Assembly (NCBI RefSeq): GCF_000002075.1
Contig: NW_004797430.1
Location: 699,720 to 763,719, forward strand
DNA from: Aplysia californica
Lineage: Eukaryota > Mollusca > Gastropoda > Aplysiida > Aplysiidae
DNA length: 64,000 nt
Direction of reading: 5' to 3'
Part shown: positions 61,201 to 64,000 of the stretch, in pieces
How positions within the stretch are numbered: the stretch's first letter is position 1
How the letters are laid out: every line of letters starts with the position of its first letter
The notes under the pieces: generated by a model
What the model was told of the DNA's origin: nothing
The model's input: the letters and a program-made list of their open reading frames with translations, nothing else
Database searches by the model: none
Made by a program: the position numbers and the translations under genes

Positions 61201-64000
61201 TGGGCTCCTGACTCTTTCTGCAGCCTTTCTACTGCTACTGCTTGGCTCCTTCTAACTGCTGTCTTTCAGCCACACCCTTCACGTCGTCACTTTTCGCCCG
61301 ATTCTGTTACTTTTAGTTCGCGTGACTCAGCAGTAATGAGCCCTGAAGCGACTTTGCCGGTGTCGGTTAGGAAGTTCTAATTTTTGACTATGTTTAAAAC
61401 GATATAACTTCTTCCCCATTCCACATAGCAAACCATTACGTGGATGTACTAAAAGCTCAATGTCTTGAGCTTTATTCTGCGTTAGAATGGTTAATTTCTG
61501 TGCCTTAGTTTGTTCTAGACAAGTGTTTGTAGAGTACCCAATTTGTCCTATTTTAGTTACAAACTTATGAATAAAAGATTGTTAATTTAAAAAAGGCACG
61601 ACAGATCTCTTTTTTTTTTTTTTTTGTAAAGTGTTTTACGGCGCTCGCAACTGCATAAGGTCATATGAGCGCACGGGACTCCGGGACGCACCTAATATTT
61701 TCAGTTGGTAGGAAATTTTGAATTTAGCCCAGGTGGCGGCCGAAGCTTACTCTTATCGATTTTAGACCACCAAGGGATCTTTAACGTGCGCAACTTGCAC
61801 ACGGGCCCTCCGAGATTTTTCGCCCTTGTCCGAGAAGGCTAGGTGTAGATCTTACCTACCAGAAGATCAGGGGTGTGGCTGAAAGACAGCAGTTAGAAGA
61901 AGCGAAGGAGTAGCAGTAGAAAGGCTGCAGAAAGAATCAGGAGCCCAGAGGAAGGGGCAAAGGAGGTGAGGGGGTGGGGACAGAAAGAGGAGACGAAAGC
62001 AGACGACAGAACATTGCTAGAGAGCAAGAAATGAGGTGAAAGGAGACAAATTGAGAGAAGAAAATTTTTCGAACCCGGGACCTTTTTAAGATTGAGAGGC
62101 CAACACCTTAACCTCTAGGCCACGAGAGCCCCCACAGATCTCTCCAAAATCTGTGTTTAACTGACTACGAATATCATGTCACCGTGAGAAATCTTAAATC
62201 TGCGCGAGTAGAAAGAGTCAAGTTATAAGAGAAGAAAGATGCACATCTGCATTTTTTAACTAAAGACGATCAGAGTTGGCTCTTATTTTACTATTAAACA
62301 AGAGAAAGTTACTCATTGTTTGTTCATGAATCATGCTATGTCTGTGGCAGCCTGCATACAACTAAAAAGATATAATATAGAATCAAAGTGATAAAAAAAC
62401 CCACAAAACCGTGTAAATACATGGGTAGAGATAAACTTCTTGTATGGAATAAAAATAATGACAGCTAACACATTCATTCTTAGTTTTTGTGTCGGAAATA
62501 TGCGCTGACACAATTATGAATGCAAAGAAATCAAACACATTGTCAGTTATTGCAAATGGTCTTAGAAACGAAAATTAAAGCTGGAAAAGTCTGGTGCTGA
62601 TTCAGTGTCCCTGGAAAGCTAGAAATTATTCTTATAACCCAATTACGAGAAGTCATCCCTATTATTCAGTCAACTTACAAAATCTAGACTTAGCGTTTTA
62701 AGAAAAGTAAGGAATTTCTGGAGTGTAACAGATGCTGTTCGTGTATTAGATCTGCATTGAAGATGTATTCTAGCACTAAAATCGATTTGTACTTTTCATA
62801 GAGAAACTTCATGGTGACTTTTATAAACTTTCGAGAAAATATGCGAACATTCACGATTATATTAGACACATAAAGTTGTATTTGGAGGAATTACTTCATA
62901 GCGAATTGTGTGCCCGATTGGTAAAGTTGCAAAATTACAGCTTTCTATCATATGCGCAGATACCATCTTTTCTGAGTATCTGCACCAATGCTATGTTGTT
63001 CATGTTCCAAAAGTTCGACAGATTTTCACGCTAGTCCCCAAAAAATTACAATTTAGCATTGCCGACTCAAGCGCGTCTAACGAAATAACCAGACAAGTTA
63101 CAACGTCCGTTCTTTTTTGAGTCTCAAGAGCAGAAATGCATGCTTTGGGTGTACTAAATGAGAATTACCATAAATACAAGGATACACCTTAAACTGTATA
63201 TTGAAAAGTACCAAAAATTAAGTCGGCCCAGACAGAGCGGCGACAGGGAGCTGACCCCCCGTGACCCCGACGTGATAAGGCGCCCGGCGGGACACCCCCG
63301 CGGCAACTAAAATTCCACTGCTGGTGCGCCGTGCCTTGATCTTAAGTTGCCCACGTTAAAGATCCCTTGGTGGTCCACAATTAAAAAGAGTAGGCTTGGG
63401 CAGCCACCAGAGCAAAATTCAATATTAATTCCTGCCAAACTGAAAATGTTTAATGTGTCCCATGCGCACATATGACTTTTATGCAGTTGCAAGCGTTGTA
63501 AAGCATTTACCAAAACAAACAAAATTGAATACAGCATACCCATTATCAGAATGTACTTATGTGCCCTTACACTCAAACAGAAACAAATACCTGTTCACAC
63601 TGAGAAGGAGCACTGTTTGCATTCAGCTTCTGTACTGTAGTCTGAAGCCCTGTGTTTGGATCGCACTCACTCCACACACCCCCTTCATAGATACAGTCTA
63701 GGAAAAGAATAAAAACCACACGATTTCAGTACTGGACCGTACAAAGGAAAGTGCATCTTTCTGCACTTACTTCCTTTCACTTATAGGGTGACATTACTGA
63801 GACAACAAAATGTTTCTTCCGTACAGATAAAATACAGTTTTGGGTGATTTCCTGGTGGTTAAAGGGAATAACTGAGATATTTCGATAGACTAATCATGCA
63901 AATCAAATTACTCACTTTCCTCAGGCACAATATTGAAAATTGTTGCGAGCATTACAAACATCATATAATACAATACTAAGTAATAATGGATGGAATTTTG
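27780..64000 (-). CDS. Gene B: secreted pleiotrophin/midkine-domain + nine-FN3 protein (spliced, 5' end at or beyond right edge)
   Basis: Twenty-one exons join with no phase conflict, giving 1063 residues in the window. Order: signal-like hydrophobic segment (residues 6-25), PTN/MK C-type domain (30-72, cysteines at 30, 40, 62, 72), Lys-rich tail (about 98-122), FN3-1 (123-226), FN3-2 (226-336), FN3-3 (336-437), FN3-4 (437-539), FN3-5 (539-648), FN3-6 (648-748), FN3-7 (748-859), FN3-8 (859-960), FN3-9 (960-1063), stop. FN3-1, -2 and -3 resemble FN3-4, -5 and -6 of DCC/neogenin (for example GYQIGYG and [20 protein letters not shown]...NWQPP.QANG). No Ig domains and no membrane segment after the array are seen. 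PTN/MK domains bind sulfated glycans, and DCC/neogenin FN3 domains bind netrin and RGM ligands. An extracellular matrix or soluble decoy role is inference. Confidence 0.8.
28790..29391. repeat. Dispersed repeat family X, left part, split by a hAT-like insertion
   Basis: It shares AATAGAAGTCGA.ATATTTG, GAGGTAAA.TTAGTGAGAAAA and similar words with 4720-4830. It continues at 31823-31905 after the inserted element. Confidence 0.55.
29567..29638 (+). repeat. (GT)n microsatellite at gap edge
   Basis: A GT/GA-interrupted tract that runs straight into the unknown bases; the assembly probably broke on it. Confidence 0.95.
29639..29934. other. Assembly gap (296 N)
   Basis: A run of unknown bases. It lies in an intron, so no gene B exon needed for the phase-consistent model is missing here. 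Confidence 1.
31937..32044 (-). CDS. Gene B exon 20: first half of FN3-9
   Basis: Acceptor CCAACAG, donor GTAAGA, phases 1 to 1. It reads [20 protein letters not shown] and contains the FN3 core Trp in VSWQPPSS. The split codon C|AT joins exon 21. Confidence 0.85.
32383..32577 (-). CDS. Gene B exon 19: second half of FN3-8
   Basis: Acceptor GTTGCAG, donor GTGAGA, phases 1 to 1. It starts GYHLFYTTD and has the FN3 tyrosine corner [20 protein letters not shown], ending AYKTPRG. Confidence 0.9.
32626..32858. mobile_element. Short inverted-repeat MITE
   Basis: AAGGCGTGCTGACAAAATGA at the left mirrors the complement of AAGCATGCTGACTAAATGAT at the right, with ATATATG on both sides. A lone end of the same family lies at 2975-3045. 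Confidence 0.6.
32880..33310 (+). repeat. GA-rich low-complexity tract
   Basis: About 430 bp of degenerate GGGA/GAGA repeats with long spurious Ser/Leu/Pro frames on the minus strand. Confidence 0.9.
33573..33680 (-). CDS. Gene B exon 18: first half of FN3-8
   Basis: Acceptor CTTCTCAG, donor GTACAA, phases 1 to 1. It reads [20 protein letters not shown] and ends [15 protein letters not shown], the typical first half of a DCC/neogenin FN3-6 type domain. Confidence 0.9.
33875..34120 (+). repeat. SINE-like repeat, hairpin-tail family (interrupted)
   Basis: The pyrimidine-rich head is followed by unrelated sequence and then the tail GGCGCTCATATGACCGACCA...GTGAGCACCATAAAATC. Confidence 0.5.
34306..34522 (-). 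CDS. Gene B exon 17: second half of FN3-7
   Basis: Acceptor CCACGCAG, donor GTACTT, phase 0 in and 1 out. It reads [20 protein letters not shown] and has the tyrosine-corner [13 protein letters not shown], then [14 protein letters not shown]. This is the second FN3 subtype, like DCC/neogenin FN3-5. Confidence 0.9.
34884..36255 (+). mobile_element. Mariner element with both TIRs and TA flanks, 1372 bp
   Basis: CGAGGGCTGTCCTACGGAAA at 34884 mirrors the complement of CGAGGGCTGTCCCACGGAAA at 36255; TA flanks each end (34882-34883, 36256-36257). The interior encodes a mariner transposase on the plus strand. It lies in the intron between gene B exons 16 and 17, in the opposite orientation to gene B. 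Confidence 0.92.
35046..36157 (+). pseudogene. Mariner transposase, about 345 codons, broken
   Basis: The start reads [20 protein letters not shown], followed by the helix-turn-helix region typical of mariner, then [10 protein letters not shown] (first Asp), QHDNATAHT (second Asp) and [11 protein letters not shown] (third Asp of the D,D34D triad); it ends NGDYIEK. The coding sequence is interrupted by a frameshift near 35380-35400 and by an in-frame TAG at 35636-35638, with local damage after it. TIRs and catalytic residues are still clear, so the copy is fairly young but dead. Confidence 0.88.
36525..36720 (-). repeat. SINE-like repeat, hairpin-tail family (reverse)
   Basis: It begins with the complement of the tail (AGTTTTACTGCACTTACAAC) and continues through the purine-rich complement of the body. 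Confidence 0.7.
37099..38343 (+). pseudogene. DDE (pogo/jerky-like) transposase C-terminal part with PHD-type zinc finger
   Basis: The first part contains [20 protein letters not shown] and [20 protein letters not shown], characteristic of the C-terminal side of the DDE_1 transposase domain. A Ser/Pro linker is followed by a Lys/Glu coiled coil (37880-38080). Then DCAGCG (from about 38177) and [12 protein letters not shown] form a PHD-like metal-binding pattern, ending CCAD. The last part is in the same frame but is cut by a TAA at 38209-38211, and frames shift near 37560-37860. The N-terminal DNA-binding half is missing. Many mollusc genomes carry PHD-bearing DDE_1 proteins; that comparison is from memory. 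Confidence 0.75.
38350..39130. other. Intronic sequence, nothing recognised
   Basis: A minus-strand open frame of about 109 codons at 38541-38870 shows no motif that I know. The block may be the 3' flank of the transposase relic. Confidence 0.35.
39140..39290 (-). repeat. SINE-like repeat, hairpin-tail family (reverse)
   Basis: It begins GTTTTATGGCGCTGGCAACT and reads GGTCATATAAGCGCCAGAAG, the complement of the family tail. Confidence 0.75.
39371..39486 (-). CDS. Gene B exon 16: first half of FN3-7
   Basis: Acceptor TGATCAG, donor GTCTGT (a weak donor), phase 1 in and 0 out. It reads [20 protein letters not shown] and [11 protein letters not shown]. The short second-subtype half ends at a phase-0 intron, as in FN3-5. 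Confidence 0.85.
39500..40900. other. Intronic sequence, mostly unrecognised
   Basis: 40490-40515 is a lone hairpin tail (GCGAGCGCCGTAAAACTCTC) followed by a C-run. 39890-40010 shares CATCATCATCA and the ATCTCTATCCTGGGCTAG context with LINE-like repeats but is too short to assign. Confidence 0.4.
40905..41600 (-). mobile_element. LINE fragment with RNase H domain
   Basis: The frame 41604-41143 holds an RNase H fold with all the expected acidic residues: [31 protein letters not shown] and [11 protein letters not shown], plus [11 protein letters not shown]. It matches the RNase H that follows RT in I/Jockey-related LINEs. The downstream part (to about 40905) is frameshifted. Its upstream end abuts a broken copy of gene B exon 14. 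Confidence 0.85.
41596..41633 (-). pseudogene. Broken extra copy of gene B exon 14 (FN3 first half)
   Basis: After a TTTAG acceptor, ATTTCTCCCAGCACCCTGAG and AAGCTGAGGTGAGAGGT match the start of exon 14 (43873 downward) almost base for base. The preceding intron (41634-41700) also matches the intron before exon 14 (TGTCAG.TTGA, ATC.AAAACATT). The copy is cut after about 38 bp by LINE sequence, so the duplicated FN3 module was lost. Confidence 0.8.
41702..41899 (-). CDS. Gene B exon 15: second half of FN3-6
   Basis: Acceptor TTCCGCAG, donor GTAATG, phases 1 to 1. It starts [17 protein letters not shown], has the tyrosine corner [14 protein letters not shown], and ends SYTTPKG. Confidence 0.92.
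42105..42210. repeat. Dispersed repeat family Z
   Basis: TTTGAGTAAAGAGAAGCACA...GGTCATTTAGT...AAGTAAAGAAGTAGGACCTA. Copies or pieces are at 50375-50480, 53625-53735, 54880-54933 plus 55449-55500 (split by a SINE), 59375-59470 and 59610-59665, all in gene B introns. Confidence 0.65.
42455..42955 (-). mobile_element. tRNA-derived SINE, about 500 bp (reverse)
   Basis: On the plus strand it begins with the complement of the hairpin tail (GGCGCTCGCAACTGCACGAG) and ends with a complement tRNA-like head (CAGATTCGAACCCGAGACC, then ...AACCTCTAGACCACAAG). It is the same element as 54934-55448 and 61611-62133. Confidence 0.85.
43457..43503 (+). repeat. (ATA)n microsatellite
   Basis: Sixteen or so ATA units in a gene B intron. 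Confidence 0.95.
43772..43873 (-). CDS. Gene B exon 14: first half of FN3-6
   Basis: Acceptor CTTTTAG, donor GTGACC, phases 1 to 1. It reads [20 protein letters not shown] and [12 protein letters not shown]. An almost identical start, cut short, lies downstream at 41596-41633. Confidence 0.88.
44190..44470 (+). repeat. Interspersed repeat between ATT-rich tracts
   Basis: An ATT-rich tract at 44220-44245 is followed by a conserved-looking block (CCCGGGTTCGGACACA, GGTACCTGACTTCGAGTTGG) and a second ATT tract at 44456-44505. Its layout resembles a SINE, but no box A was identified. Confidence 0.4.
44950..45340. repeat. Dispersed repeat family X
   Basis: It carries AAGGACACTCAAGCGTTAGA, TTTTCTCGCCAATTTTACCT and ACCTCGACTTCTATTAGAGA, matching 25400-25540 and, reversed, 28840-28930. 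Confidence 0.6.
45483..45693 (-). CDS. Gene B exon 13: second half of FN3-5
   Basis: Acceptor TTTCCAG, donor GTGAGA, phase 0 in and 1 out. It reads [37 protein letters not shown] and [14 protein letters not shown], the FN3-5-like subtype also seen in FN3-2 and FN3-7. Confidence 0.92.
45910..46025 (-). CDS. Gene B exon 12: first half of FN3-5
   Basis: Acceptor TGGTCAG, donor GTGAGC, phase 1 in and 0 out. An acidic linker [10 protein letters not shown] leads to [19 protein letters not shown] and [10 protein letters not shown]. Confidence 0.9.
46105..46300 (-). repeat. SINE-like repeat, hairpin-tail family (reverse)
   Basis: It begins GTTTTATGGCACTTGCAGCT and reads GGTCATATAAGTGCCAAAGA, then the purine-rich body. 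Confidence 0.75.
46365..46855 (+). mobile_element. tRNA-derived SINE, about 490 bp
   Basis: The tRNA-like head is near 46372-46440 (GTGGCCTTGAAATGAAGGCG, then GGGTTCAAGTTC as box B). The body carries CTTTCAGCC, CTACACCTAGCCTTCTCAGA, and GCGCACGTTCAAGATCCCTT. It ends in the hairpin tail CGCGCTCATATGACCTTATG...CGAGTGCCGTAAAAC. Confidence 0.85.
47456..47690 (+). mobile_element. tRNA-headed SINE-like repeat (different body)
   Basis: A box-A-like AGCAGCTCAACAGG and a box-B-like AGAGTTCAAACCCTG lie in tRNA-like order (47478-47542). The body has no match to the 500-bp family until ACAAAAGTAGGCCCTTCGG at the end. Confidence 0.5.
48100..48260. repeat. Dispersed repeat family Y
   Basis: The words ATACAACATCCTGGAAAAC, ATGCAACAGCAAAGAGCC and CATTACAGATGC recur in variant form at 50130-50270, 56830-56990 and 57420-57530. 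Confidence 0.45.
48313..48510 (-). CDS. Gene B exon 11: second half of FN3-4
   Basis: Acceptor TTGTGTAG, donor GTTTGT (a weak donor), phases 1 to 1. It reads [20 protein letters not shown] and has [20 protein letters not shown]. Confidence 0.9.
49200..49307 (-). CDS. Gene B exon 10: first half of FN3-4
   Basis: Acceptor CCCCAG, donor GTAATC, phases 1 to 1. It reads [36 protein letters not shown]; the FN3 core Trp is kept. Confidence 0.88.
50375..50480. repeat. Dispersed repeat family Z (copy)
   Basis: TTTGAGTAAAGAGGGGCATA...TTTAGTACTAGGAAAAAGGT...GTAAAGAAGTAGGACCTACC, near-identical in layout to 42105-42210. Confidence 0.65.
50816..51010 (-). CDS. Gene B exon 9: second half of FN3-3
   Basis: Acceptor TTGTGTCCAG, donor GTGAGT, phases 1 to 1. 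It reads [16 protein letters not shown] and has [20 protein letters not shown], ending YKLPGG. Confidence 0.92.
51876..51983 (-). CDS. Gene B exon 8: first half of FN3-3, with a GC donor
   Basis: The acceptor is GTCCCCAG, phases 1 to 1. It reads [16 protein letters not shown] and [13 protein letters not shown], very close in pattern to the start of DCC/neogenin FN3-6. The only in-phase exit is ACAG|GCAAGA, a GC-AG intron. Confidence 0.88.
52030..52405 (+). repeat. (GT)n-rich tract with the conserved (GT)-linked retro-tail
   Basis: A long interrupted GT/GA tract is followed by AAACACCAAACCAATGTGCC and AAATAAAGATTTATTTTATT. The tail is shared with 9609-9668. Confidence 0.75.
52430..52500 (+). 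repeat. (GAA)n-rich tract
   Basis: An AAG/GAA-rich low-complexity stretch. Confidence 0.9.
53346..53584 (-). CDS. Gene B exon 7: second half of FN3-2
   Basis: Acceptor TTTGCAG, donor GTAAGT, phase 2 in and 1 out. It reads [36 protein letters not shown] and [15 protein letters not shown]. The STWSM motif is the hallmark I recall for DCC/neogenin FN3-5. Confidence 0.92.
54205..54375 (-). repeat. SINE-like repeat, hairpin-tail family (reverse)
   Basis: It begins ATTTTACAGCACTTGCCACA and reads GGTCAAGTAAGTGCTGAAGA, then the purine-rich body to ACCTGAGCACC. Confidence 0.7.
54439..54529 (-). CDS. Gene B exon 6: first half of FN3-2
   Basis: Acceptor TTTTTTCAG, donor GTAAGT, phase 1 in and 2 out (AT|G, Met). 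It reads [20 protein letters not shown] and [10 protein letters not shown], matching the PPVG.QA....V.W start of DCC/neogenin FN3-5. Confidence 0.9.
54934..55448 (-). mobile_element. tRNA-derived SINE, 515 bp, with 11-bp target duplication
   Basis: The plus strand begins with the complement of the hairpin tail (ACTGCATAGGTCATATGAGC) and ends with the complement of the tRNA head (CCGGATTCGAACCCAGGACC ... CTAGGCTACGAAAGCCCCC). AAAGTAAGACA flanks both sides (54923-54933, 55449-55459). It splits a family Z copy. Confidence 0.9.
55840..56140 (+). repeat. G-run and GA-rich low-complexity tract
   Basis: Two G-runs (55847-55859, 55897-55907) are followed by about 230 bp of GGGAGA-type repeats. Confidence 0.9.
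56363..56461 (-). CDS. Gene B exon 5: second half of FN3-1
   Basis: Acceptor ATGCAG, donor GTGTGT, phases 1 to 1. It reads [20 protein letters not shown] and [12 protein letters not shown], like the end of DCC/neogenin FN3-4 (YVISLKAFN...PLYE). Confidence 0.9.
57850..58059 (-). CDS. Gene B exon 4: first half of FN3-1
   Basis: Acceptor TTGACAG, donor GTACGT, phases 1 to 1. It reads [29 protein letters not shown] and [14 protein letters not shown]. The GY.IGYG motif is that of DCC/neogenin FN3-4. Its first split codon G|AG joins the Lys-rich exon 3. Confidence 0.93.
58062..59180. other. Gene B intron, nothing recognised
   Basis: Only short open frames, no repeat match that I could confirm, and no splice-bounded coding block. 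Confidence 0.45.
59186..59360 (-). CDS. Gene B exon 3: end of PTN/MK domain and Lys-rich tail
   Basis: Acceptor TTCTTAG, donor GTATTC, phase 0 in and 1 out. It starts TVAINRRC, supplying the last cysteine (residue 72) of the PTN/MK fold; compare TVTISKPC in pleiotrophin. After a polar linker it becomes strongly basic ([20 protein letters not shown], residues about 100-119), as in pleiotrophin and midkine C-terminal tails that bind heparan sulfate. Confidence 0.88.
59700..60630 (+). mobile_element. LINE 3' fragment with RNase H domain
   Basis: It shows [36 protein letters not shown], then in another frame [17 protein letters not shown] and TLAKK, the RNase H of an I-clade-type LINE. Further pieces resemble the downstream tail (IRKDHPT, zinc-knuckle-like C..C...H). 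Several frame breaks. It ends in an AAGTAA-type tail near 60630. Confidence 0.8.
60850..61110. repeat. Dispersed repeat family X (partial)
   Basis: GGCATACAGAATTAGCGGTA and ATCATCTTAAAGCTC match 4640-4670 (GGCATACAGAGTTATTGCTA). Confidence 0.55.
61170..61285 (+). repeat. Fragment of the 500-bp tRNA SINE body
   Basis: CTGACTCTTTCTGCAGCCTT, CTGCTGTCTTTCAGCCACACCC match the body of the SINE at 46365-46855. Confidence 0.6.
61611..62133 (-). mobile_element. tRNA-derived SINE, 523 bp, with 10-bp target duplication
   Basis: Same element as 54934-55448. ACAGATCTCT flanks both sides (61601-61610 and 62134-62143). The plus-strand left end is a T-run followed by GTTTTACGGCGCTCGCAACT; the right end is the complement tRNA head (GAACCCGGGACC ... 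CCTCTAGGCCACGAGAGCCCCC). Confidence 0.92.
62150..63320. other. Gene B intron, mostly unrecognised
   Basis: AT-rich, no coding block supported. A small GC-rich patch at 63225-63305 stands out against its surroundings and abuts the SINE piece that follows. Confidence 0.4.
63330..63510 (+). mobile_element. 5'-truncated tRNA SINE (body and hairpin tail)
   Basis: GATCCCTTGGTGGTCCACAA ... AAAATGTTTAATGTGTCCCA ... GCAGTTGCAAGCGTTGTAAA is the last third of the 500-bp SINE. Confidence 0.75.
63591..63697 (-). CDS. Gene B exon 2: PTN/MK heparin-binding domain core
   Basis: Acceptor TTCCTAG, donor GTATTT, phase 1 in and 0 out (35 full codons). It reads [20 protein letters not shown] and ends SQCEQ. With exon 3 the cysteines fall as C-x9-C-x21-C-x9-C, with Trp seven residues after the first Cys and ECD.NT after the second, the same spacing and invariant residues as the C-terminal domain of pleiotrophin/midkine (C..Y....W.ECD.NT). 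Disulfides are expected 1-3 and 2-4. Confidence 0.9.
63916..64000 (-). CDS. Gene B exon 1 (partial): signal-peptide-like segment
   Basis: The frame is open from the window edge to a GTGAGT donor and leaves in phase 1, joining exon 2 as A|AC (Asn). It encodes [20 protein letters not shown] then IVPEE, a hydrophobic run directly before the first PTN/MK cysteine, as expected for a secretion signal. The initiating Met may be one of the two at residues 13-14 or may lie beyond the edge. A membrane anchor is the alternative reading. Confidence 0.6.

Noticed and set aside
62908-63120. 70-codon plus-strand frame
   Set aside because: No family resemblance and no transcript signals; lies in a gene B intron.
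59186-63697. TSP1 or R-spondin-type domain instead of PTN/MK
   Set aside because: R-spondins also have a Cys domain and a basic tail, but the C-x9-C-x21-C-x9-C spacing with ECD.NT fits PTN/MK at every invariant position.
1-64000. CRISPR array, operon or bacterial features
   Set aside because: No spaced direct repeats of that kind; genes are spliced and repeats are of animal type.

Overview
The window looks like animal, and most probably molluscan (gastropod-like), nuclear DNA. Coding exons are short, spliced and widely spaced. Microsatellites and G/C homopolymers are frequent. The repeats include I-clade and RTE-like LINE pieces, tRNA-headed SINEs, mariner, pogo/Tigger, Harbinger-like and hAT-like elements. 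The taxon is an inference from the repeat flavour and protein resemblance. No LTR or virus-like element was recognised.

Two spliced host genes converge tail to tail. Gene A is on the + strand (3245-21136, open to the left). It has six exons that I could join with consistent splice sites and phases, giving 2223 residues inside the window. These are one transmembrane segment followed by a very long, Lys/Ser/Glu/Pro-rich and probably disordered tail, most of it in a single 5217-bp exon. I do not recognise the family.

Gene B is on the - strand (27780-64000, its 5' end at or just beyond the right edge). It has 21 phase-consistent exons, giving 1063 residues in the window: a hydrophobic signal-peptide-like exon, one pleiotrophin/midkine (PTN/MK) C-type heparin-binding domain with exact cysteine spacing, a Lys-rich tail, then nine fibronectin type III (FN3) domains and a stop. 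The first three FN3 domains resemble FN3-4, -5 and -6 of the DCC/neogenin netrin receptors. The other six look like further copies of the same two subtypes. No transmembrane segment follows, so the product is predicted to be secreted. I know of no described protein that combines a PTN/MK domain with a DCC-type FN3 array, so this is the main candidate for an undescribed system.

Layout: 1-2590 I-clade LINE; 2.6-21.9 kb gene A with intronic elements (Harbinger-like element with a nested pogo-like element at 4.3-5.8 kb, terminal-inverted-repeat element with a MADF remnant at 8.6-9.4 kb, foldback repeat at 18.9-19.3 kb); 21.9-27.2 kb intergenic repeats; 27.2-64 kb gene B. Gene B introns hold a hAT-like element containing an assembly gap (29.4-31.8 kb), a mariner (34.9-36.3 kb), a DDE/PHD-finger transposase relic (37.1-38.3 kb), LINE RNase H pieces (40.9-41.6 and 59.7-60.6 kb), a broken extra FN3 exon (41.6 kb) and several tRNA-derived SINEs. 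Several short-repeat families end in the same small 3' hairpin.
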